35,793 nt of DNA from Clostridiales bacterium (lineage in GTDB: Bacteria; Bacillota; Clostridia; Oscillospirales; Oscillospiraceae), in the NCBI GenBank assembly GCA_012719235.1, contig JAAYAR010000064.1, positions 1-35,793 of the forward strand, in the 5' to 3' direction. This document shows, piece by piece, positions 17,895 to 24,521 of this stretch (position 1 is its first letter; the number at the start of each line of letters is the position of its first letter). The notes beneath the pieces are model-generated. The model worked only from the letters and a program-made list of their open reading frames with translations, was not told the origin of the DNA and did not search any database. Made by a program: the position numbers and the translations under genes.

Positions 17895-17923
17895 ATTCTA
17901 CCACAGAGGTTTGGTAAATGCAA
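17895..17923 (-). promoter_or_regulatory. Promoter of rplS
   Basis: On the minus strand the -35 is TTGCAT (17918-17923) and the -10 is TAGAAT (17895-17900), separated by 17 bp. A TG dinucleotide one base before the -10 makes it an extended -10. It lies about 95 bp upstream of the rplS ATG. Confidence 0.65.
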
Positions 17924-17987
17924 CAGTAATTACGAATAATTTCTGACATTTCGCTGCTTAGGCCTCGCCTCCGGACGCTTGACGGAG

Positions 17988-18016
17988 CCGATATTCGGGG
18001 CCGCCCCGAATATCGG
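17988..18016 (-). terminator. Perfect 13-bp stem-loop downstream of the SASP gene
   Basis: CCGATATTCGGGG (17988-18000) and its exact complement (18004-18016) form a hairpin with a 3-nt loop, 34 nt after the SASP stop. There is no U-tract on either strand, so it would be a non-canonical terminator or a stabilising 3' end. Confidence 0.5.
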
Positions 18017-18031
18017 AGCGGCCCCGGTCAA

Positions 18032-18053
18032 TTAATGGTCAGTTAATGGTCAG
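18032..18053 (-). repeat. Two tandem copies of an 11-nt repeat across the SASP stop codon
   Basis: TTAATGGTCAG occurs twice head to tail (18032-18042 and 18043-18053). The SASP TGA (18050-18052) lies in the second copy. It is probably a replication-slippage duplication with no coding effect. Confidence 0.6.
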
Positions 18054-18247
18054 TGAAGGCCCTTCTCGTAGCTGTCGATCATCTTCTTGACCATGTTTCC
18101 GCCGATGGTCCCGGCCTGGCGCGCGGTGATGTCTCCGTTATAGCCCTGTTTCAAAGGAACTCCGACCTGCGCCGCGATCTCCATCTTGAACTTGTTCATG
18201 GCTTCACGGGCGTTCTGGTTCAGAAGCTGATTGCTGTTGCTTGACAT
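18050..18247 (-). CDS. Small acid-soluble spore protein, alpha/beta type
   Basis: Alpha/beta SASPs coat and protect DNA in the dormant spore and are broken down by the GPR protease at germination. The 65-residue protein has both family boxes: EIAAQVGV (23-30) and GYNGDITARQAGTIGGNMVKK split over 35-55. At the GPR recognition site the usual Glu before the cut (EIAxE) is Gln27 here. The ATG at 18247 has an AAGGAGATG RBS. Expression is expected in the forespore under sigma-G; no clear sigma-G promoter could be assigned upstream. Confidence 0.95.
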   Translation of the reverse strand: MSSNSNQLLNQNAREAMNKFKMEIAAQVGVPLKQGYNGDITARQAGTIGGNMVKKMIDSYEKGLH

Positions 18248-18599
18248 TTCGTTTCATCTCCTTCGTTTTATTTCGGGGATTTCCCGTCATTAGCTTTGGC
18301 CCTGCGGCCAGGCAATATTCCCGAAGAAAGAGAGTAATATATATCACATGAGGCAAATTAAAGCATCTTTTCTGATATATGCAAACAGACGCTCCCGCGC
18401 CGATATTATATGAATATTTCGCTCCGATAATTACGCAATTTTTTGCCCGGCACGAAATCGCCGGGCGATATCAGCCATAAAAATATCGGTTGAAAATCGT
18501 GGAATATTCAGTATTTTTTGATTCATGAACGACAGACAAAAAAGCCGCGGCTGAGCGCGGCCTTTCCGTTTTTATAATTCTTTTTGTGCGCATGCCGGA
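18248..18599. other. Intergenic region between the SASP gene and trxB
   Basis: This 352-bp AT-rich stretch holds the SASP upstream region and, at its right end, the trxB terminator. A 7-bp inverted repeat (GCCCGGC 18445-18451, GCCGGGC 18460-18466) with an 8-nt loop has T residues on its 5' side on the plus strand, which is the wrong side for a terminator on either strand. No open frame with an RBS was seen. Confidence 0.6.
18536..18564 (-). terminator. Intrinsic terminator after trxB
   Basis: On the minus strand GCCGCG and CGCGGC (18556-18561 and 18544-18549) form a 6-bp GC stem with a 6-nt loop, followed by a run of six T (18538-18543). It lies about 40 nt after the trxB stop and ends the nrdD-trxB transcript. 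Confidence 0.75.
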
Positions 18600-19535
18600 T
18601 CATGAGAGCCGGTTTTTCTCTCCGGCGGCCGTTTCGATATATCTGCACGCGGCCAGGCCCGCTACCGTCCCGTCGGCCATCGCGGTCGTCAGCTGGCGGA
18701 CCGTTTTCGTTCTGCAGTCTCCCGCAGCGAAAATCCCCGGAACGGGTGTCTCGCAGCTCTCCCCCGCCTGAACATACCCGCCCTCGTCCAGCGGAATGAG
18801 CCCGGAGAAGATGCCGTTATCCGGTTCAAGTCCCACCGCAATGAACAGGCCGTCCACGTCCAGGCGTGACTTTTCGCCCGACTTATCCGTCACTTCGACT
18901 CCCGTGAGCGAGCCGTTTTCCTGAAACAGCGCCGTGACCTCGCTGTTGAACAGGAACCTGACGTTCTCCCTTGCCCTGAGAGCCTCGACGCTCATGATCT
19001 CCGCCCGGAAAAAGTCCGGGCGCCTGTAAATGACGTACACCTTTTCACATATTTGGGAAAGTCTGAGCGCGTCCTGGACCGCGGTGGAGCCGCCGCCCAC
19101 GACAGCCGTCCGGAGGCCTGAAAAGAACGCTCCGTCGCATGCCGCGCAATAACTCACTCCGAAACCCGCGAGCTGCTCCTCCCCGGGAAGCCCGAGCCTT
19201 CTGTGCCTGGCTCCCGCGGCGATTATGACCGCCCGGCATTCGTACGTTCCGGATTCCGTTATCACGCGCTTGATATTCCCCTCATCGGTCACGCCGTTGA
19301 CGGTCTCGATCTCAAAATCCGCTCCGAGATCCAGTATCTGCTTGAGCATCCTGTCCGCAAGCTCCGTACCCGAAACAGACTGGGTCCCGGGCAGGTTCTC
19401 GACCCTGGGAGACAGCGCGATCTGGCCTCCGACCCCCGCTTTTTCAAAGATCAGGACCGACTTTCCGCAGCGCAGCGCATACAGCGCGGCTGTCATGCCG
19501 GCGGGACCGCCGCCTATGATAATGATGTCGTGCAT
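18600..19535 (-). CDS. trxB: Thioredoxin reductase (NADPH-type flavoprotein)
   Basis: This 311-residue flavoprotein has the FAD motif GGGPAGMTAALYA (8-20), the redox-active pair C130-A-A-C133 (CAACDG), the second nucleotide site VVGGGSTA (145-152) and the YRRPDFFRAE segment. The paired Arg there is typical of NADPH binding, so this looks like a classical NADPH-dependent reductase rather than a ferredoxin-type one. It starts 2 bp after the nrdD stop with a GAGGT RBS. The nrdD product carries its own CxxC redoxin domain, so the likely job of this TrxB is to keep that domain reduced, directly or through a thioredoxin (inferred). Confidence 0.94.
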   Translation of the reverse strand: MHDIIIIGGGPAGMTAALYALRCGKSVLIFEKAGVGGQIALSPRVENLPGTQSVSGTELADRMLKQILDLGADFEIETVNGVTDEGNIKRVITESGTYECRAVIIAAGARHRRLGLPGEEQLAGFGVSYCAACDGAFFSGLRTAVVGGGSTAVQDALRLSQICEKVYVIYRRPDFFRAEIMSVEALRARENVRFLFNSEVTALFQENGSLTGVEVTDKSGEKSRLDVDGLFIAVGLEPDNGIFSGLIPLDEGGYVQAGESCETPVPGIFAAGDCRTKTVRQLTTAMADGTVAGLAACRYIETAAGEKNRLS

Positions 19536-19537
19536 TG

Positions 19538-21916
19538 CTATGACCTCAGTGAAGCAAGGTTTCTTTTTATCTCGGAAATACCCCTGTAGATCCGGTGCGC
19601 TTCATCTTTGAGTATAACCAGAGTCGGAGCCTGCGATACGGCCAGGCTTCTGGTCAGCTCGGCGTTCTCCTCGGCGAGCACGCTTTCGTAATTTATCCCG
19701 GCTCTGTCAAGGAGCTGTTTCGCGATGCGGCAGTTCGGGCAGGAGGCCGTCGTAAACAGCAGATATCTCTCGCCCGGCTGCCCGCATTTATCCTCGCCGT
19801 GCCCGGTGTCGGCCGCCTCTTCCCGCGCCCGGAATTCGCGCTTTGAGCCCATCACATCGTACACCTTGCGCTGGGCGAACTCCTGCAGCTTACCGTCGTT
19901 CCAGTTCTGGACCGGCCTGTAGTAGCCGGTTATGCGCGAGTATACCTCGGCCTTTGTTCCGCAGTGCGGGCACGTAAAGTGTTCTCCGGATATATAGCCG
20001 TGCTGTCTGCAGATGGAGTAGGTCGGCGACAGCGTGTAATACGGGAGTTTGTAGTTTTCGGCGATCTTTCTCACGAGGCTTGCGGCCGCACGCCAGTCGG
20101 GCAGCTTCTCTCCGAGGAACGTGTGAAAAACCGTGCCGGACGTGTAGAGCGTCTGGAGCTCGTCCTGAATATCGAGCGCTTCGAATATGTCGTCCGTGAA
20201 GCCGACGGGGAGGTGGGAACTGTTCGTATAGTACGGTGTACCCCCCGGTTCGGAGGCAGTTATTATGTCCGGATAGCGCTCGGTGTCGTGCTTTGCGAGG
20301 CGGTAGGCCGTCGACTCCGCGGGCGTCGCTTCAAGGTTGTACAAGTCGCCGTACATCTCCTGATAGTCTGACAGGCGCTCACGCATATGGACGAGCACGG
20401 CCTTTGTGAAATCCTGAGCCCGTTTATCCGTGAGGTCGCAGCCCACCCACGACGCGTTGAGACACGCTTCATTCATTCCCACAAGGCCTATTGTGGAAAA
20501 ATGATTCTCAAACGTGCCGAGGTAGCGCTTCGTATAGGGATACAGACCGGCCTCGAGCAGTTTCGTTATGACCTCTCTTTTTACGTGCAGAGAGCGGGCG
20601 GATATGTCCATAAGCCGGTCGAGGCGCTTGTAGAACTCTGCCTCGTTCTTTGAAAGGTAAGCGATCCTCGGCATGTTGACGGTGACCACTCCGATTGAGC
20701 CCGTGCTCTCCCCCGAGCCGAAGTAACCGCCCGATTTGTTGCGCAGTTCGCGCAGGTCGAGCCTGAGCCTGCAGCACATTGAACGTACGTCGGAGGGCTC
20801 CATATCGGAATTGATATAGTTTGAAAAATACGGGGTCCCGTATCTGGACGTCATCTCAAACAGCATCCGGTTGTTTTCCGTATCCGACCAGTCGAAGTCT
20901 TTCGTTATCGAATACGTCGGTATGGGATACTGGAACCCGCGGCCGTTTGCGTCGCCTTCGATCATGTTTTCTATGAATGCCCTGTTGATCATATCCATCT
21001 CTGTTTTACAGTCTTTATAGCAGAAATCCATCTCTTTGCCGGCAACGATACAAGGCATATCGGCGAGGTCGTCGGGTACTGTCCAGTCGAGCGTGATATT
21101 CGTGAACGGGGCCTGCGTGCCCCAGCGTGAAGGCGTGTTAACCCCGAAAATAAAGGCCTGTATCGCCTGCTTGACCTGGCTGTAGTCGAGGTTGTCGGCC
21201 TTGACGAAGGGAGCCAGGTACGTGTCAAAAGACGAAAACGCCTGCGCTCCCGCCCACTCGTTCTGCATGATGCCCAGGAAATTCACCATCTGGTTGCACA
21301 GCGTGATCAGGTGGCTGGCGGGTTTTGACGTTATCTTTCCTTCTATGCCGCCCAGCCCTTCCTGAATGAGCTGGCGGAGGCTCCAGCCCGCGCAGTATCC
21401 CGTGAGCATCGACAGATCGTGCAGGTGTATGTCGGCGCTCCTGTGCGCTTTCGCTATCTCCTCGTCGTAAACCTCGCTCAGCCAGTAATTTGCCGTTATC
21501 GCGCCGGAGTTTGAAAGGATCAGGCCGCCTACGGAATATGTGACTGTTGAGTTTTCCTTGACCCGCCAGTCGTTTATCTGCAGATAATTGTCAACGGTCT
21601 TCTTGTAGTCGAGCATCGTCTCGCTGACGTTGCGGAGCTTTTCGTGCTGCTTTCTGTAGAGGATATAGGCCTTGGCAACATTCTCGTAGCCCCCGCGTGA
21701 GAGCACGGACTCGACGCTGTCCTGGATGTCCTCGATGCTGATAAGCTCATCGCGCACCTTCGGTTGAAAGTCCGCGGTGACCATTACGGCAAGAAAGTTG
21801 ATCAGACTGGGATTATAGTTTGTGTTTGTCGCGTCGAATGCTTTCCTGATCGCGTTTGAGATCTTTTCAATATCGAAGTCTACGATGCGCCCGTCGCGCT
21901 TTATCGTCCTGTACAT
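19538..21916 (-). CDS. nrdD: Anaerobic ribonucleoside-triphosphate reductase with C-terminal redoxin domain
   Basis: This class III ribonucleotide reductase makes dNTPs without oxygen, using a glycyl radical. The 792-residue protein begins with an ATP cone (about 1-95; MYRTIKRDGRIVDFD). The NRDD barrel follows, with a finger-loop region that probably includes C381/C382 (SMCCRLRLD). Next come the zinc site (C636, C649-P-H-C652) and the glycyl-radical motif RITGYY with G664. After a hydrophilic linker (about 690-715), residues 716-792 form a glutaredoxin/thioredoxin-like domain with active site C726-P-N-C729 and a cis-Pro at APT (763-765). This built-in redoxin suggests thiol reduction via TrxB rather than formate. 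The ATG at 21916 has an AAGGAG RBS. It has its own promoter with paired NrdR boxes. Confidence 0.96.
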   Translation of the reverse strand: MYRTIKRDGRIVDFDIEKISNAIRKAFDATNTNYNPSLINFLAVMVTADFQPKVRDELISIEDIQDSVESVLSRGGYENVAKAYILYRKQHEKLRNVSETMLDYKKTVDNYLQINDWRVKENSTVTYSVGGLILSNSGAITANYWLSEVYDEEIAKAHRSADIHLHDLSMLTGYCAGWSLRQLIQEGLGGIEGKITSKPASHLITLCNQMVNFLGIMQNEWAGAQAFSSFDTYLAPFVKADNLDYSQVKQAIQAFIFGVNTPSRWGTQAPFTNITLDWTVPDDLADMPCIVAGKEMDFCYKDCKTEMDMINRAFIENMIEGDANGRGFQYPIPTYSITKDFDWSDTENNRMLFEMTSRYGTPYFSNYINSDMEPSDVRSMCCRLRLDLRELRNKSGGYFGSGESTGSIGVVTVNMPRIAYLSKNEAEFYKRLDRLMDISARSLHVKREVITKLLEAGLYPYTKRYLGTFENHFSTIGLVGMNEACLNASWVGCDLTDKRAQDFTKAVLVHMRERLSDYQEMYGDLYNLEATPAESTAYRLAKHDTERYPDIITASEPGGTPYYTNSSHLPVGFTDDIFEALDIQDELQTLYTSGTVFHTFLGEKLPDWRAAASLVRKIAENYKLPYYTLSPTYSICRQHGYISGEHFTCPHCGTKAEVYSRITGYYRPVQNWNDGKLQEFAQRKVYDVMGSKREFRAREEAADTGHGEDKCGQPGERYLLFTTASCPNCRIAKQLLDRAGINYESVLAEENAELTRSLAVSQAPTLVILKDEAHRIYRGISEIKRNLASLRS

Positions 21917-21978
21917 GGTGTGCTCCTTCCGGTCTGCATATATCCGCAAATATTGACAAATTTCGTGAATTCAATAGC

Positions 21979-22007
21979 AATGTAGCACGGCCGCTTTTCA
22001 TAGTCAA
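21979..22007 (-). promoter_or_regulatory. Promoter of nrdD
   Basis: On the minus strand the -35 is TTGACT (22002-22007) and the -10 is TACATT (21979-21984), with a 17-bp spacer. It lies about 65 bp before the nrdD ATG. The nearer NrdR box ends 7 bp upstream of the -35. Confidence 0.65.
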
Positions 22008-22013
22008 GGAAAT

Positions 22014-22061
22014 GATCTATATCTTGTGATATTTTGTTAATTATGACACTATATTTTGTGC
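22014..22061 (-). promoter_or_regulatory. Paired NrdR boxes upstream of nrdD
   Basis: Two 16-bp sites lie between nrdG and nrdD: ACACTATATTTTGTGC (22046-22061) and GATCTATATCTTGTGA (22014-22029). They share 11 of 16 bases and match the known NrdR-box pattern ACACwATATwTwGTGT. Their starts are 32 bp apart, which is about three helical turns and the usual spacing of paired NrdR sites. NrdR is the ATP/dATP-sensing repressor of ribonucleotide reductase genes; its gene is not in this window. Confidence 0.78.
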
Positions 22062-22065
22062 TTGT

Positions 22066-22755
22066 TTATCCGCGAATTTGTGCGTCGGGGATATATTCCC
22101 GTATAATCGCGAGGTAATCGCTCATTACCCCGTCTTCGCAGGCGCTCAAGCCCGGCTGTATCGTATCACCCGAGTCTTTGTACTTTTGAAGGAAATACCT
22201 CGGCGCTCCCTTCAGCCAGCGCCCGATGCGGACCATATCGTCCGCCGAATGAAGCTCCCGCACGACTGTCGTGCGGTACTCGTACGGCACCTTGTTCCCG
22301 GAGAGGATGTCGATGCTGCGCTGAACGGCACGCAGATCCGCGCAGGGGACGCCGGCGCAGCGCGAGTAGCCGGATTTCGACGACTTGATGTCCATTGCCG
22401 CGTAATCGATAAGGCCCCTTTCGATCATGCGCGAAAGCACCTCCGGACGGGTGCCGTTTGTGTCGAGCTTGACGCTGTAGCCCAGCTGCTTTATCTTTCC
22501 GGCAAACTCCTCCAGATCCGCTCTGAGCGTCGGCTCCCCCCCGGTTATACAGACGCCTTCGAGGACATTTCTTCTTTTTTTCAGGAATGCGAAAAAGTCG
22601 GCCTCGCCGAGCACCGGCTGTTCCTGCGGGCGGACAACGAGCCCCGCGTTATGGCAGTACGGGCAGCGGAAATTGCACCCCGACAAAAAAACGGTACATG
22701 CTGTTTTGCCCGGGTAATCCAGGAGCGTCAGTTTTTGGAGACCGTTGATGAGCAA
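22066..22755 (-). CDS. nrdG: Anaerobic ribonucleoside-triphosphate reductase activating protein (NrdG2-like radical SAM)
   Basis: This radical-SAM activase abstracts a hydrogen from the glycine of NrdD to make the glycyl radical. The 229-residue protein has the family opening INGLQKLTLLDYPGK and the 4Fe-4S motif C27-x3-C31-x2-C34 (SGCNFRCPYCHN). GGEP is at 72-75, and the protein ends in the short C-terminal domain of the NrdG2 type. The start is a TTG at 22755, supported by AAAGGAG five bases upstream. The open frame runs up to 22902, but those 49 residues overlap the promoter and look non-coding. The gene precedes nrdD, and each has its own operator. Confidence 0.93.
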   Translation of the reverse strand: MLINGLQKLTLLDYPGKTACTVFLSGCNFRCPYCHNAGLVVRPQEQPVLGEADFFAFLKKRRNVLEGVCITGGEPTLRADLEEFAGKIKQLGYSVKLDTNGTRPEVLSRMIERGLIDYAAMDIKSSKSGYSRCAGVPCADLRAVQRSIDILSGNKVPYEYRTTVVRELHSADDMVRIGRWLKGAPRYFLQKYKDSGDTIQPGLSACEDGVMSDYLAIIREYIPDAQIRG

Positions 22756-22861
22756 GGCTTCTCCTTTCCGCGGACTGTCCGGCCGTTCCGAAGATCGCGG
22801 CCGGCCCCGCCGCGCGCATTTGTGTCCCGGACCGCACGTCCGGAAGACCTCTCGCCCAAAG

Positions 22862-22890
22862 AGCATACCATATATGTTGTGGGTAATCAA
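22862..22890 (-). promoter_or_regulatory. Promoter of nrdG
   Basis: On the minus strand the -35 is TTGATT (22885-22890) and the -10 is TATGCT (22862-22867), with a 17-bp spacer and a TG one base before the -10 (extended -10). The spacer is almost wholly covered by an NrdR-like box. Confidence 0.55.
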
Positions 22891-22914
22891 TAACCGGGGC
22901 ACAATTTATATAGG
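22867..22914 (-). promoter_or_regulatory. Candidate paired NrdR boxes upstream of nrdG
   Basis: ACCATATATGTTGTGG (22867-22882) matches the strong nrdD box at 12 of 16 positions. A weaker site, GCACAATTTATATAGG (22899-22914), matches the palindromic consensus at about 10 of 16. Their starts are 32 bp apart, exactly as for the nrdD pair. The first box covers the -10/-35 spacer, which fits repression. Confidence 0.6.
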
Positions 22915-22991
22915 CTGCCGCACTGTCCCTCCGTCACGCTCCCGCCTCGGCGGCCGCCGGGCGGAGAGATCCGGAAAACGAACACAGGTGT

Positions 22992-23020
22992 TTGACAATG
23001 ATTGTTCCCTCTTATATAAT
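22992..23020 (+). promoter_or_regulatory. Consensus sigma-A promoter of the UroD-like gene
   Basis: TTGACA (22992-22997) and TATAAT (23015-23020) are both perfect hexamers with the ideal 17-bp spacer. The expected transcript has a 5' UTR of about 50 nt before the ATG at 23077. Confidence 0.85.
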
Positions 23021-23076
23021 ATCGGAGAAATGCGTACAAATAAAACGTCTTCGCGACGAAAACTGGAGGATTTTTT

Positions 23077-24156
23077 ATGGCCATACCTGCTTTTGACCCG
23101 AAAGAGCTCGAAATAGTCGGAGAACAGAAGACATTTACCGGCACTGTACCGATATACAACTTCCCGGTCCCGAGGCGGGAAGCGTTTATCGCCGCCATCA
23201 GAGACCGCAAACCCATATGGCAGCTCACCGGCATCGAACATAAGCATTTTATGCCGAGATTATATCCCGACAACGTTGCCCGCGCCCTCGTATCGGAAGT
23301 GAAACCTTTCGACAATCTCACCCAGGGCGGCGGTAAGGACATATTCGGCATCCAGTGGGATTACGTCCCCGTCGCGATGGGCTCGATGGAGCGCCCCGGG
23401 CCGCGCCTGCTTGAGGACGCCAACGACTGGGAAGATAAGATAGTCTGGCCCGATATAGACTCCTGGGACTGGGCGGGCAGCGCCGAAGAGAACAAGCCGT
23501 TCTTCGAGACCGACCAGGCGGTAGGCACCTGGTTCCAGAACGGCTGGTTTGAAAGGCTGATATCATTCATGGGCTTTGAGGGCGCCGCGATGGCCCTGAT
23601 CGATGAAGATCAGCAGGAAGCGGTACTTGCACTGTTTGACAGGCTCGCCGACTGCTACATATCCATTATCGACAGGTTTCTTGAATATTTCCCCGGGATC
23701 GACTTTTTCTATATGCATGACGACTGGGGCAGCCAGAGAGAGACTTTCTTTTCTCCCGACGTCGTAAAAGAGATGATCGTACCCTCAATGCGCAAAGTGA
23801 CCGACCACATACACTCTCTGGGCAGGATCGCGGAACTGCATTCCTGCGGCCAGATCATGAAACAGGTCCCGAATATGATCGCCGCCGGGTGGGATACGTG
23901 GAGCGGACAGTCTATGAACGACAGCGTCGCGCTGTATGAACAGTATGGCGACAAGATCGTTCTGGGCGTCATGCCGCCGGAGTTCGATAAAGACAATACG
24001 ACCGAGGAAGAACAGCGGGCGCTCGCAAGGGAGTTCGCGGTGAAATTCTGCCGGCCCGACAAGCCCTGCGTCCTGTCCTACGGCGCTTCGTCCATAATGA
24101 CCGAGGCATATCGCCAGGAACTCTATAAGGAATCCCGCCGTCTTTTCGCGCAGTAG
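23077..24156 (+). CDS. Uroporphyrinogen decarboxylase-fold protein, MtaA/CmuA-like methyltransferase family
   Basis: This 359-residue protein has the UroD TIM-barrel fold of the methyltransferase branch. PRREAFIAAI lies near the N terminus, and a zinc-ligand-like H255-S-C257 sits in ELHSCGQIMKQVPNMI, with C331 (KPCVLSYG) as a possible third ligand. Such proteins move methyl groups between corrinoid proteins and acceptors, or demethylate methoxylated compounds, but no corrinoid protein or activase is present here, so substrate and partner are unknown. It is not a HemE: the decarboxylase signature is missing and no haem genes are near. It is the only plus-strand gene in the window, with a strong RBS (GGAGG) and its own promoter and terminator. 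Confidence 0.85.
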   Translation: MAIPAFDPKELEIVGEQKTFTGTVPIYNFPVPRREAFIAAIRDRKPIWQLTGIEHKHFMPRLYPDNVARALVSEVKPFDNLTQGGGKDIFGIQWDYVPVAMGSMERPGPRLLEDANDWEDKIVWPDIDSWDWAGSAEENKPFFETDQAVGTWFQNGWFERLISFMGFEGAAMALIDEDQQEAVLALFDRLADCYISIIDRFLEYFPGIDFFYMHDDWGSQRETFFSPDVVKEMIVPSMRKVTDHIHSLGRIAELHSCGQIMKQVPNMIAAGWDTWSGQSMNDSVALYEQYGDKIVLGVMPPEFDKDNTTEEEQRALAREFAVKFCRPDKPCVLSYGASSIMTEAYRQELYKESRRLFAQ

Positions 24157-24212
24157 TATTTCTCTGAGACTTCCCCCGCACATACGGGCCGCGGCCCCGC
24201 CATAACGAAAAA

Positions 24213-24252
24213 CAGCCTGTCCGGCGCAATACCGGGCAGGCTGCCGTATTTT
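24213..24252 (+). terminator. Terminator of the UroD-like gene
   Basis: CAGCCTGTCCGG (24213-24224) and CCGGGCAGGCTG (24232-24243) form a 12-bp stem with one G-U pair and a 7-nt loop, preceded by AAAAA. Only a short run of four T (24249-24252) follows, so termination may be partial. Confidence 0.65.
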
Positions 24253-24396
24253 CGGGAAAACAGAATAATACGGCCACAGTTCTTTCGCGGTGCGGCGATA
24301 TTTTAAAAATCCTTTTGCGTATGCGTGACCGATTTTTGAAATTTGCATAATACCGGGACATTCGGCGACGTGTGCGCCTGTTGTCTAACCTGTCGG

Positions 24397-24499
24397 GCCG
24401 CCTGTGCGGCGAGGTCTTTCCCCGGTCCGTATCAAAGAACACGTGTTCTTTGATACGCTCGCTCCGTCAGGGAGCGGTGAAAGCAACCCGCCGTGCGGG
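24397..24499. repeat. Cluster of four inverted repeats including a perfect 28-bp palindrome
   Basis: In 103 bp there are four inverted repeats. GCCGC-ctgt-GCGGC spans 24397-24410. A loopless perfect palindrome of 28 bp spans 24429-24456, with half-site GTATCAAAGAACAC. CGCTCC-gtcag-GGAGCG spans 24460-24476, and CCCGC-cgt-GCGGG spans 24487-24499. It lies between convergent genes, so it may terminate the SSB-like transcript, but no U-tract is present. A palindromic mobile element or a structured RNA are alternatives. Confidence 0.6.
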
Positions 24500-24521
24500 A
24501 GGATAAGGAGGCGTCATGACG

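Larger units (their letters stand above)
22756..23076. other. Divergent promoter region between nrdG and the UroD-like gene
   Basis: This 321-bp gap contains the nrdG promoter with NrdR-like boxes (left half) and the UroD-like gene's consensus promoter (right half). The middle (about 22916-22975) is very GC-rich and can form small hairpins from CCGCC/GGCGG segments. No open frame with a convincing RBS was seen. Confidence 0.6.
24157..24521. other. Convergent intergenic region rich in palindromes
   Basis: The 365 bp between the UroD-like gene and the oppositely oriented SSB-like gene hold a 12-nt perfect palindrome GGGCCGCGGCCC (24186-24197), the UroD terminator, an AT-rich stretch (about 24290-24350) and a cluster of four stem-loops (24397-24499). 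No open frame here looks like a gene. Confidence 0.6.

Noticed and set aside
18445-18466. Hairpin between the SASP gene and trxB as a terminator
   Set aside because: The T-run is 5' of the stem on the plus strand and becomes A-run 3' on the minus strand, so it cannot act as an intrinsic terminator for either neighbour.
23077-24156. HemE (uroporphyrinogen decarboxylase for haem)
   Set aside because: The N terminus and the HSC zinc-ligand segment fit the corrinoid methyltransferase branch, and there are no haem or corrin synthesis genes nearby.
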